From: Desulfobaculum bizertense DSM 18034
GTDB taxonomy: Bacteria; Desulfobacterota; Desulfovibrionia; Desulfovibrionales; Desulfovibrionaceae
Reading direction: 5' to 3'
Assembly: GCF_900167065.1 (NCBI RefSeq)
Contig: NZ_FUYA01000006.1
Location: 62,001 to 126,000 of the forward strand
Length of the DNA: 64,000 bases
Shown here: positions 1 through 7,447 of the stretch, one piece after another
How the letters are laid out: each line of letters opens with the position of its first letter
Position numbering within the stretch: the first letter of the stretch is position 1
Made by a program: the position numbers and the translations under genes
Notes under the pieces: model-generated
Database searches by the model: none
The model's input: the letters and a program-made list of their open reading frames with translations, nothing else
What the model was told of the DNA's origin: nothing

Positions 1-649
1 GAGAGAAACGAGTCGCAATGTCCTTGCGGAACGAAAGCGCATCCTTGGCACCATTGATCTCCAGATTGTTCTTGGACCAAAGCTTGGTGTCGACGGCTCC
101 AGGACAAATGCAATTGATGTTCAAATCGCAGTCCGCGTACTCCTGCGCTACAGCACTGGTAAAAGCGATGATTGCCGCCTTGGATGCGCTGTAATGCGAA
201 TACGTGGGCATTGGCTTGTCACCAGACTGGGCTGCAATGTTCACAATCTTGCCGGACTTACGCTCGGCCATGTGCTTGATGACTGCACGGGTCATCAAAA
301 AGGTGCCATACATGTTCACCTTAAACACGTGGTCAAACTCGTCGTATGTCATGCCTTCCAGCTTGACCCGATTGCTCACGCCCGCGTTGTTAACGAGCAC
401 ATCAATCTTTCCAAAATCCTGAAGAGCCTTGTTTACAGCAGAGGTCACAGAGCTTTCACTGGTCACATCCATTTCTATAAATGAAGCGTTGGGACCAAGA
501 GCTGCAATTGTCCTCTTTGCGCGGTCAGGATTAATGTCCGCGATAACAACGGTTGCGCCTTCCCTGACGAACTGCTGGGCAATAGCTTCACCTATCCCTC
601 TGCCGCCGCCAGTCACAAAGACAACTTTTCCAGATAAATTCAGTTCCAT
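1..649 (-). CDS. SDR-family oxidoreductase, C-terminus cut by window edge
   Basis: A short-chain dehydrogenase/reductase that should use NAD(P)H to oxidise or reduce an unknown alcohol or carbonyl substrate in the cytoplasm. About 216 residues are visible. They include the Rossmann signature TGGGRGIG at residues 13-20, the NNAG motif, and the catalytic YSASK (YxxxK) motif. The start is the ATG at 649, and the reading frame runs open to the left edge, so the last part of the protein is missing. It follows the AssT-like gene by 61 bp on the same strand and is probably the last visible gene of the operon starting at 5398. Family membership is clear; the substrate is not. Confidence 0.9.
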   Translation of the reverse strand, partial: MELNLSGKVVFVTGGGRGIGEAIAQQFVREGATVVIADINPDRAKRTIAALGPNASFIEMDVTSESSVTSAVNKALQDFGKIDVLVNNAGVSNRVKLEGMTYDEFDHVFKVNMYGTFLMTRAVIKHMAERKSGKIVNIAAQSGDKPMPTYSHYSASKAAIIAFTSAVAQEYADCDLNINCICPGAVDTKLWSKNNLEINGAKDALSFRKDIATRFS

Positions 650-710
650 ACTCACTCCATTTATAGAGCACAGCAGGCTACGCGACCTGCTGTGCTTCTT
701 GTTTGATCAC

Positions 711-2585
711 CTAGCAGAAAATGGAAATACCAGTGGGGTACTTGTGGTCATTGATGATGAGTTTGACATCATACTTTCCACAAAGACCATTTTTGCTGAT
801 GCTCAGCTTAACAGCGCGGCTATCGTCTTCGAGGAAGGCACCGGAGCACATTGCGAGGTGGTGCACTGCAGCAGTGTTGACAAAGTAGCCGTGGGTTTCC
901 GGTCCTTCGAGAAGAACCATGACAAGAGTGCCCTTTTCAAACTTGCCGTGGAAAACCATACGGTCTTCGTCTTCTTCCAGCTCAATCTCGTGCTCTGCTG
1001 CGGGCAGCTCTGCGACTTCGTCAAGTTCGGGAATCGTGTCAAAGGTCGGAGTAACGTCAAGGTTGCCAAGCAGCTTGCCTTCGCCGAACACAAGGTTTTC
1101 ACCTTCGTGATACGGAGTCAGCTTTTCTGCACGGTAGAAGTTCCCTTCAACTTCCAGCTCGTACAGGACAACGCCATCTTTTTCTTCGACGGTTACAGAA
1201 CGAAGTTCAACGCGAGGATCCTTCATATCAAGGAATGCGCCGAGACCCTTTGCAGCATAGCCATCTTCAAAGCCGATACCGCCAGAGTGGATCAGGTAAT
1301 GTCCTTCTTCATAGAATTCGACATTACTGATGTATGGGGAGAAGAACTCCTGTCCGCGTTCCTTGCCGTACTGCCAGATCTGTTCGATCTCCATCTTGTC
1401 AGTATCAATGCGGTAGCGGACGCCCCGGGAGAAGTTGTCCCTGTTTTCGATGTAGTTCTCTTTGTTCTTGGACCGGTACTGGCCATTATCAAAGGCCATG
1501 ATGTCACCGTTGGGGCAAACAACACATGCGTGCTGCTCGTACTGCCAGTCAAAGTTGTCCAGATCGCCTACCGGGGTGAAGAAATACTTGTCGACCATCT
1601 CCTGAGGCCAGCCTTCGGGATCGCCAATGATCCAGTTCAGTTCGCTGGTATCAAAGTCGAAGTTAACGATTGCGTCCTGGTGGCGGCCAGAAATCGTAAG
1701 ACTGTTGGTCTTTTTGTCGTAGCAGACTGCGTTGTTGTGGAACCAGTCATGAGCGTCCTGAGAACCGGAGCCTGCAACGTCCTGAGGCAGGAAGTTCTTG
1801 TAATCCCAGCTCTTGAGGATTTCACCGGTGTTCTTGTCCAGAAGCACCAGCATGTCTTCGACGGTGTCGGTGGTGAAGTCCTGAGAGAGAGCCAGAATGT
1901 TGCCGTCTTCCATCTCCCACTGATCGTGGTGATAGTTGCCGGGCATACGGTACTCTTTATGAATCTTGCCGAGCATGTTGATCTCGACCAGACCTGTAGA
2001 GTTGTAAGGCATTCTGCTGAAACGGTGAGAACCAGTCAGGAGGTTGCCGTTTGCAATGCGCTTGATGTCAAACATGGTGTTGACGGTCAGCATCCAGCGG
2101 AGGTCGCCCTTGTAGTCGTATGCGGTAGGCAGATTTTTGCCAGCCGGAGACAGGAACATGAAGTTGTCGCCAAGGTAGTCCAGAGAAGTGTGGACATTCA
2201 GGCAACGGCAGACTTCTTCGGGAAGCACGCCAGTGGTGATGGAGAAGGTCTGAGACTCACCGTTGGACAGCGCCACAGTCACCTTGTTTTCAAAATCTTC
2301 GTAGAGGCCGATGACCGGGATAGCGTGGCTGGTTCCCTTGGGGAAGCTGTGAGTCAGGTTCTCACGCTCGTAGCGCTTGCCGTGGACGGTCATGGTCACT
2401 TCGACTTCTTCTTCAGTCTTGAAGAGAATCAGAGCGCACAGGGGGTTAATCAGGTACGGATTGGCAATAACGTGTGCTTTTGCCAAACAAGGCTTTTCTG
2501 CTTCAAAAGCGGCAAGGAATGCCTTTTCTGCACGGTTCTGCTTGGTTACCAAATGCTCATCGTAAACATAGTTCATTCTGGTCAT
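711..2585 (-). CDS. Cytoplasmic AssT-type aryl-sulfate sulfotransferase
   Basis: A 624-residue member of the arylsulfotransferase (AssT/ASST) family. Family enzymes move a sulfuryl group from one phenolic sulfate ester to another through a sulfo-histidine intermediate. The N-terminal beta domain (about residues 40-120) is followed by the propeller. Residues corresponding to the known active site of the E. coli CFT073 enzyme are visible: His219/220, His283, Arg301 (18 residues after His283, the same spacing as H356-R374) and His352 in YEQHACVV. WQYGKERG is also conserved. Unlike the periplasmic enterobacterial enzymes it begins without a signal peptide, so it should be cytoplasmic. It sits 11 bp after thioredoxin. 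Enterobacterial assT is linked to a DsbL/DsbI thiol-oxidising pair, so the thioredoxin/reductase pair here looks like a cytoplasmic counterpart (inference). The in vivo substrate is unknown. Confidence 0.88.
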   Translation of the reverse strand: MTRMNYVYDEHLVTKQNRAEKAFLAAFEAEKPCLAKAHVIANPYLINPLCALILFKTEEEVEVTMTVHGKRYERENLTHSFPKGTSHAIPVIGLYEDFENKVTVALSNGESQTFSITTGVLPEEVCRCLNVHTSLDYLGDNFMFLSPAGKNLPTAYDYKGDLRWMLTVNTMFDIKRIANGNLLTGSHRFSRMPYNSTGLVEINMLGKIHKEYRMPGNYHHDQWEMEDGNILALSQDFTTDTVEDMLVLLDKNTGEILKSWDYKNFLPQDVAGSGSQDAHDWFHNNAVCYDKKTNSLTISGRHQDAIVNFDFDTSELNWIIGDPEGWPQEMVDKYFFTPVGDLDNFDWQYEQHACVVCPNGDIMAFDNGQYRSKNKENYIENRDNFSRGVRYRIDTDKMEIEQIWQYGKERGQEFFSPYISNVEFYEEGHYLIHSGGIGFEDGYAAKGLGAFLDMKDPRVELRSVTVEEKDGVVLYELEVEGNFYRAEKLTPYHEGENLVFGEGKLLGNLDVTPTFDTIPELDEVAELPAAEHEIELEEDEDRMVFHGKFEKGTLVMVLLEGPETHGYFVNTAAVHHLAMCSGAFLEDDSRAVKLSISKNGLCGKYDVKLIINDHKYPTGISIFC

Positions 2586-2596
2586 TTCACTTCTCC

Positions 2597-2908
2597 CTAT
2601 GCGTTCAGCTTTTCGATTTCTTTAACAATAGCGGGTTTCTGCTTCAGTCCTTCGAGGCGGCTGACTTCTTCACCATTCTTCATGAACAGCAAAGTCGGGA
2701 AGCCCTTGACGCCACAGCGTTCTTTAAGTTCCTGATTTTCATCAAAATCAATTGTGTAGATAGGAAAATCGGGATTGTTCTTGTCGATGTCTTTCAGAAC
2801 AAAGGCAAGCATCTTACAGGGTCCACAGGTCTTGGAATAAAATTCCACGAGCATGGTGCCGGTCTTGTCCAGAGCATCAAATTCAGCGGTGTTCAGTTCT
2901 TTAATCAT
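2597..2908 (-). CDS. trxA: Thioredoxin
   Basis: A 103-residue thioredoxin, the normal length for the family. It is a small cytoplasmic dithiol carrier that reduces disulfides in partner proteins. The active site CGPC is at residues 28-31, and the cis-proline is Pro71 in GFPT. It lies 15 bp after a thioredoxin reductase gene and 11 bp before the AssT-like gene on the same strand, so the three are almost certainly co-transcribed. The placement suggests a dedicated electron donor or thiol-maintenance partner for this operon rather than the cell's main thioredoxin; that is inference. Confidence 0.93.
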   Translation of the reverse strand: MIKELNTAEFDALDKTGTMLVEFYSKTCGPCKMLAFVLKDIDKNNPDFPIYTIDFDENQELKERCGVKGFPTLLFMKNGEEVSRLEGLKQKPAIVKEIEKLNA

Positions 2909-2923
2909 GATTCTTTTCCCTTC

Positions 2924-3850
2924 CTATCCACGGAGACTTTCAACATATTTAGCTGCGGTGTTTGCAGCGATAGCACCATCAGAGCATGCGGTAATGACCT
3001 GGCGAAGGCGTTTTGCCGTAATGTCGCCAGCACCAAACACGCCGGTCACAGAGGTCTTCATCTCACCGTCAACGGTGATGCAGCCGAACTTGTCCAAAAC
3101 ACCAAGCTCGCTAAAGGACTCTGAAGATGGCTTGAGACCAATGTATTCGAAGACACCGTCGCACTCGACAAAGCGTTCTGTGCCGTCTTCCTTGGTCGAC
3201 TTAAATTTCACACCACTCAGGCTGGTGTCGCCAGTAAATTCAAGGATATCCTGGTAGGGATATACCGTGACGTTTTCCATAGCGCGGAGCTTGTCACAGG
3301 CCTTGGGATCTGCGGTGAGATCAAAAAGTGTCACAACAGTCAGCTTGTTCACGATACCCGCGAGGTAAATGGACTCTTCAACAGCGGAGTTGCCGCCACC
3401 GATAACCACAACGTCCTTGCCGCGGAACTGTGCGCCGTCACAAATTGCGCACCAGCTAATGCCTGCACCAGTGAACTGGTCTTCGCCGGGAACGCCGAGC
3501 TTGCGGGGAACTGTACCGGTTGCCAGAATCACAGCAGAAGCTTCGTATTCCGTGCCGTCCTCTTCGCACTTCACGATCTTCTTTTCGCCACGATCTTCGA
3601 TCTCAAGAACAGTCTTGTAATCAAACTCAACGCCCAGAAGCTGGGTGTGCTCAAACATCTTGATGCTGAGTTCTGCACCGCTAATGACGCCCTGTCCTGT
3701 GTAGTTTTCGATCTCATTGGTATTGATGATCGCACCACCGGGAGCGAGGCGGTCCAGCATAAGAACTTTCATGTTTGCACGAACTGCGTAAATTGCCGCG
3801 GTCATGCCAGCAGGGCCAGCGCCGATGATAATTACGTCGTATGAATTCAC
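2924..3850 (-). CDS. trxB: Thioredoxin reductase
   Basis: A 308-residue low-molecular-weight flavoprotein thioredoxin reductase, passing electrons from NAD(P)H through FAD to thioredoxin. Visible features are the N-terminal FAD-binding GxGxxG (IIGAGPAGM, residues 8-16), the redox motif CAIC at residues 134-137 followed by DGA, and the second dinucleotide fold VIGGGNSA near residue 150. The C-terminal GAGDI motif is also present. It starts 9 bp after the transporter gene ends and precedes its likely substrate trxA by 15 bp, an operon arrangement. Confidence 0.93.
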   Translation of the reverse strand: MNSYDVIIIGAGPAGMTAAIYAVRANMKVLMLDRLAPGGAIINTNEIENYTGQGVISGAELSIKMFEHTQLLGVEFDYKTVLEIEDRGEKKIVKCEEDGTEYEASAVILATGTVPRKLGVPGEDQFTGAGISWCAICDGAQFRGKDVVVIGGGNSAVEESIYLAGIVNKLTVVTLFDLTADPKACDKLRAMENVTVYPYQDILEFTGDTSLSGVKFKSTKEDGTERFVECDGVFEYIGLKPSSESFSELGVLDKFGCITVDGEMKTSVTGVFGAGDITAKRLRQVITACSDGAIAANTAAKYVESLRG

Positions 3851-3859
3851 GATATCCTC

Positions 3860-5398
3860 CTAGCTGAATAATATTTGTGAGAGAGGAAGACCGACGAGTA
3901 TCAGGACCGCAACAACGATTCCTGAGGCAATAACGGTGTGTTTTGCCACGTCCTTGGTCGAAATCCACTCACTGTTGTCATAAAGAATTGCGGCAAATGG
4001 GGATGCAGCTGGCGTCGCGGCTGCAATGAGCACGACGTAGAAGAAGCAGGCCATAATGGGGCCAGAGCTAAAGCCAAAAGCATCACAGATTGCGAGGAGA
4101 ACCGGAGACAGGACCAAGCCAGCCACAACAGAGTTGAAGAAGTTGGTCAGAACGATGCCAATCACAATGACTGCAATCCCCAGAGTTGTGTAACTCATGC
4201 CATAGAGAGAATCTCTCAGCAGATACTCCATGAAAATCGAAACGTTGGTCACCTTTGAGGTCATTGCTCCGCCCAGAAGGAAAGCTACAGCCACAAGGAA
4301 GTACGTTTTCCATGGAAACACAGCGTTGGTCTTTGTCAGGTCTGCAACGGGCTTACCCTTCAGGTGAATAGCCGTCGCAAGGAAGACAATGATCAGCGTG
4401 CCGCACAGTGCATTTGCGCTCAGGAATGCTCCGAGCATATTATCTTTTCCAATAATGCCGGGCAGCAGCAGCCACAGGGCATAGAAGAAAAAGAGTCCAA
4501 CAATTATTTTGTGCCTCAGTGTCAGAGGAGGAAGCTTGTCTTTTTTCAAGATTTCGACATCAAGCGTTTTCAGTGGGGAGACATCCACCCGGAAAATGAA
4601 ACGCATGGCGAAGAGCATCGCTCCAATGCAGAGGAGAGAAATAATAAATCCAAAGAGGAGATATATTGAGAGATTCAAAGGCTGGATATTCAGCTCTGGT
4701 GCGGAATGGGCGAGGTTCTGCATATTACTCAGCAGATAAAACGCACCGCCTTTGATGGGATCGGTCGCGAAAGAAAGCAGCGCCATCATCATGGTATAGA
4801 CAATCATAAGGGACACATAGGAGTCGCCTTTCTTAAAGCCTACGTAATTAAAGATGATGTACAGCGCGGGCCACATCAGGAAGCAGGATGTGGTTTGTTC
4901 CAGAAAGGCAACAATATAGGTGCCGAAAAGAATGGTTGCAGTAAACAGCCACGGCCTGCCCTGAATGAGTTTACGGGTCATAAACCATCGTGCTAGGTAA
5001 ACCGAAAGATTGCTTTCAATAATTATAGCTGCGAATGCAAATAAGAAGAAAATCATAACAGTCATGGGATTTCCCATGAACATGCTCAAAACCTTTGGCA
5101 TTGCAGCGTAGTCACTCATGCCAAGCATGATGACGCCCAGAAATCCGGGCCATAAAGTATCTACAAAGGTCCAAAGGTAGATAACGCCGATAAAAAGCGT
5201 TACGACCGTGACACCGATGGGAGAGATGGAAAGCAGCACCCCACCGTCAACCTGAGGGAAACCCATCGAAATGAGCTTGTCGGATGCAGGCACAACCATT
5301 GTTGGAGCGGACAGAAAACGTCCAAAGAACATTATACTGCATCCAATAAGAATATGGATGACTCGCATCATATCGACATTTCGAAGTCTATCTTGCAT
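3860..5398 (-). CDS. SLC13/DASS-type anion transporter
   Basis: A polytopic inner-membrane protein of about 512 residues with a dozen or so hydrophobic segments, recognisable as a member of the divalent anion:Na+ symporter / SLC13 permease group, which imports dicarboxylates, sulfate or related anions. I chose the ATG at 5398 because a purine-rich AAGGAAT stands about 7 bases upstream. A longer in-frame reading from 5470 would cover the regulatory region shared with the divergent regulator gene. It is the first gene of the operon continuing into trxB, trxA, the AssT-like gene and the SDR. The neighbours make an organosulfur or sulfonated/sulfated aromatic anion a reasonable guess for its substrate, but nothing in the sequence fixes it. 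Confidence 0.85.
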   Translation of the reverse strand: MQDRLRNVDMMRVIHILIGCSIMFFGRFLSAPTMVVPASDKLISMGFPQVDGGVLLSISPIGVTVVTLFIGVIYLWTFVDTLWPGFLGVIMLGMSDYAAMPKVLSMFMGNPMTVMIFFLFAFAAIIIESNLSVYLARWFMTRKLIQGRPWLFTATILFGTYIVAFLEQTTSCFLMWPALYIIFNYVGFKKGDSYVSLMIVYTMMMALLSFATDPIKGGAFYLLSNMQNLAHSAPELNIQPLNLSIYLLFGFIISLLCIGAMLFAMRFIFRVDVSPLKTLDVEILKKDKLPPLTLRHKIIVGLFFFYALWLLLPGIIGKDNMLGAFLSANALCGTLIIVFLATAIHLKGKPVADLTKTNAVFPWKTYFLVAVAFLLGGAMTSKVTNVSIFMEYLLRDSLYGMSYTTLGIAVIVIGIVLTNFFNSVVAGLVLSPVLLAICDAFGFSSGPIMACFFYVVLIAAATPAASPFAAILYDNSEWISTKDVAKHTVIASGIVVAVLILVGLPLSQILFS

Positions 5399-5437
5399 GA
5401 GAATTCCTTGCCCAAAAAGGTAAAACAACGGCGCCAC

Positions 5438-5462
5438 AACTCTCGGATATATGCCGCGAGTT
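5438..5462. promoter_or_regulatory. 25-bp imperfect palindrome between transporter operon and regulator
   Basis: The arms AACTCxCGG and CCGxGAGTT face each other around a 7-base AT-rich centre. The dyad lies in the 132-bp gap between the divergent transporter operon (ATG at 5398) and the Crp/Fnr-family gene (ATG at 5531). Its size and place fit an operator for a dimeric regulator, most simply the adjacent one. It does not match the classical CRP or FNR half-sites. Confidence 0.45.
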
Positions 5463-5530
5463 CTGGGCAAAAAAAGTAGCTCAGACTAGGTTGTGAAAAA
5501 AATAATTAGAAAAAAGCACGGAAAAAGCCC

Positions 5531-6211
5531 ATGACAGTAGGGATAAACGCCAAAGAATATGAATTAATTCTGAGAGATATGGGAACAGAGATAACTGTTC
5601 CGAAGGGAAAACAGCTTTCGCAGAAAAACGTCTATTATCTCAAAAGAGGCGTCTGCGCGCTGACATATCACACGGAAAAGGGGGACGAGAGTTCCTATTT
5701 GTATTTCAAGTCTGGGACGCTGATGAACTTTTTGCGCTCGATTGTGCACTCTGTTGGAATCGGTACAGAAATCACCACCAAACGAATCCTGAACGTCAAT
5801 CACTGCATTCGCACCAAAACGGAATGCACTCTGCTCGGAATTGATGGTGAAAAATTCATGAAATGCACCGAAGAATACCCAGAGCTGAACAAACTGCTGC
5901 TGCGCTCCGTGACGGAAAACCTTATCAACCTGCTCGCACTTTCAACAGGCATCGTCTCTCGCCCCGCAGGAAGCCGAGTGTGCCAGCTGCTGCTCGACTT
6001 CATGTCCGACGATACCCCGCCCCAGTTCCCTCGCTACCTGACCTACAACGAAATAGCCTTCCACCTCTCTATGCACGTCATCACCGTGACCAAAATCTTT
6101 AAAGCTCTGAAAGACCAGCACATCATCTCAAAACGAGGACAGGGGGGGACAATCCTGAACCCCGAACGGCTGCGAGCTATTGCCCACGAAGAGGAAGAAC
6201 TCGTTTACTAA
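5531..6211 (+). CDS. Crp/Fnr-family transcriptional regulator
   Basis: A 226-residue regulator with an N-terminal cyclic-nucleotide-binding-type beta barrel (about residues 15-125), a dimerisation helix, and a C-terminal winged helix-turn-helix (about 165-215, LTYNEIAFHLSMHVITVTKIFK). It has no N-terminal cysteine cluster of the FNR type. The phosphate-binding RxxS signature of cAMP-responsive CRP is also not evident, so the ligand is unknown. It is divergent from the transporter-trxB-trxA-AssT-SDR operon with a palindrome between them, which makes it the likely local regulator. Confidence 0.88.
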   Translation: MTVGINAKEYELILRDMGTEITVPKGKQLSQKNVYYLKRGVCALTYHTEKGDESSYLYFKSGTLMNFLRSIVHSVGIGTEITTKRILNVNHCIRTKTECTLLGIDGEKFMKCTEEYPELNKLLLRSVTENLINLLALSTGIVSRPAGSRVCQLLLDFMSDDTPPQFPRYLTYNEIAFHLSMHVITVTKIFKALKDQHIISKRGQGGTILNPERLRAIAHEEEELVY

Positions 6212-6270
6212 TTCCACCACAGTCCTAACAACACACCTCATCCCACCCACATTCATAACTGCACATCTTT

Positions 6271-6498
6271 TCCCGCCCACCGCCCCCATTGCGGGGTGCA
6301 GGGGGATGCAATCCCCTTGCCCACCGGAGGTAAAAAAAGCGCCGATCCACCACACCGAACCGCACAACACACATATCTAAACCAGCCAACCGCCCTAAAA
6401 AACACATCTCTTTTCCCTCCAACAGTCCCAACAGCACACCCCATCCCGCCCGCCGCCCAAAAGCATAAAAAAAGCCCCCCAGAACACTGAGGGGCACA
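6271..6498 (-). repeat. Intergenic repeat, copy 1 of 2 (terminator-linked)
   Basis: A block of about 228 bp, nearly identical to 7235-7426. The 125 bp from the left end differ by only two substitutions and a 2-base indel. The middle is more variable, and the right end (minus-strand 5' side) is again identical and holds a rho-independent terminator. Read on the minus strand it begins with the terminator of the nitroreductase gene and ends in a G-rich hairpin followed by CTGCACCCCGCAA. There is no open frame of interest inside. It fills most of the gap between 6212 and 6517. Confidence 0.85.
6467..6495 (-). terminator. Rho-independent terminator of nitroreductase gene
   Basis: On the minus strand a stem of CCCCTCAG against CTGGGGGG with a TGTT loop is followed by seven T. 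It lies 22 bp beyond the stop of the nitroreductase gene and inside the repeat copy. Confidence 0.8.
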
Positions 6499-6517
6499 CG
6501 CTGAGAGGCTCCGAGAG

Positions 6518-7066
6518 CTACGCGTCGGCGAAACGCATAATTTCATCAATGCCCTTGCGAGGAGTCGCGGCGGCTTTACCTTCTTCGTGGCCATACACGA
6601 TGAGGGCGGCGACCGTCTCATCCTCTGGAAGATGAACAATCTCGGAAATGGATTTATCGTTAATCACACCCATGATACAGGTGCCAACGCCTTTCTCATG
6701 AGCGGCAAGACAAAAAGTCTGACAGGCAATGCCAGCATCAAAAACTTCCCAAACACTGGCCTTTGACGTGACGTAATCCCCGCCATCAAGCTTGCCGCTC
6801 TTGCCTTTGACGAAACTCAACACAGCCACGCCCTTGGCATTCTTGAGCGTGTTGATGTTGTAAACAAAATCATTCACACCATCCGTGGCGAGCTTCTTGA
6901 TGAGATTTGGATCATCCACAAGAGTATACCGGGCGACTTGATAATTCGCCCATGAGGGCGCCCAACGGGCAATGTCGATAATCTCACGCATAAGATCTCG
7001 ACTTACTTTCTGATCCTTAAACTTGCGAACACTGCGCCGTTCTTTGATCATCTCAACTGCATCCAT
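6518..7066 (-). CDS. Nitroreductase-family flavoprotein
   Basis: A 182-residue protein of the FMN-dependent nitroreductase family; members reduce nitro groups, quinones or related compounds with NAD(P)H and are usually homodimeric. The N-terminal ERRSVRKFKDQKV FMN-contact segment and the RWAPSWANYQ region are typical, and the length fits the short subfamily. I chose the ATG at 7066 because AAGGAG lies five bases upstream; an in-frame reading from 7111 has no such site. It stands alone, bracketed by two copies of an intergenic repeat. The physiological substrate cannot be told. Confidence 0.88.
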   Translation of the reverse strand: MDAVEMIKERRSVRKFKDQKVSRDLMREIIDIARWAPSWANYQVARYTLVDDPNLIKKLATDGVNDFVYNINTLKNAKGVAVLSFVKGKSGKLDGGDYVTSKASVWEVFDAGIACQTFCLAAHEKGVGTCIMGVINDKSISEIVHLPEDETVAALIVYGHEEGKAAATPRKGIDEIMRFADA

Positions 7067-7234
7067 GATGACTCCTTGCAACGCTATGATTTTACAGGGA
7101 CCTGCGTCCAAAAGCTCCCGCAGTCTGCCATAATTCCATGAATCCCCTTTATACCACGAGCGGAAAAGAAAAACACGTAGGCAGCTTTTCCATACGAAGT
7201 CGCTTAAAAGTTACCTCAAAATATACATATCTCA

Positions 7235-7426
7235 TCCCGCCCACCGCCCCCATTGCGGGGTGCAGGGGGAGGCAATCCCCTTGCCCACCGGAGGTAAAAA
7301 AAGCGCCGATCCACCACACCAAACCGCACAACACACATCTAAACCAGCCAACCGCCCTAACACTCATATCTCATCCCCCCCGCCCCAAAAGCATAAAAAA
7401 AGCCCCCCAGAACACTGAGGGGCACA
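7235..7426 (-). repeat. Intergenic repeat, copy 2 of 2 (terminator-linked)
   Basis: The partner of the repeat at 6271-6498, in the same orientation and shorter in its middle (192 bp). It lies between the nitroreductase start and the chemoreceptor stop and carries the chemoreceptor's terminator at its right end. It shares the G-rich hairpin plus GCACCCCGCAA module of copy 1, which also resembles the first block of the larger elements at 41680 and 61640. Confidence 0.85.
7395..7423 (-). terminator. Rho-independent terminator of chemoreceptor gene
   Basis: Identical in stem, loop and T-run to the terminator at 6467-6495. It lies 24 bp after the chemoreceptor stop, inside repeat copy 2. Confidence 0.8.
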
Positions 7427-7447
7427 AAAACAACGACGAGAAACGCC

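Noticed and set aside
429-2735. A 768-codon open frame on the plus strand opposite the AssT and SDR genes
   Set aside because: It is the antisense shadow of two well-recognised minus-strand genes, and its composition matches no family.
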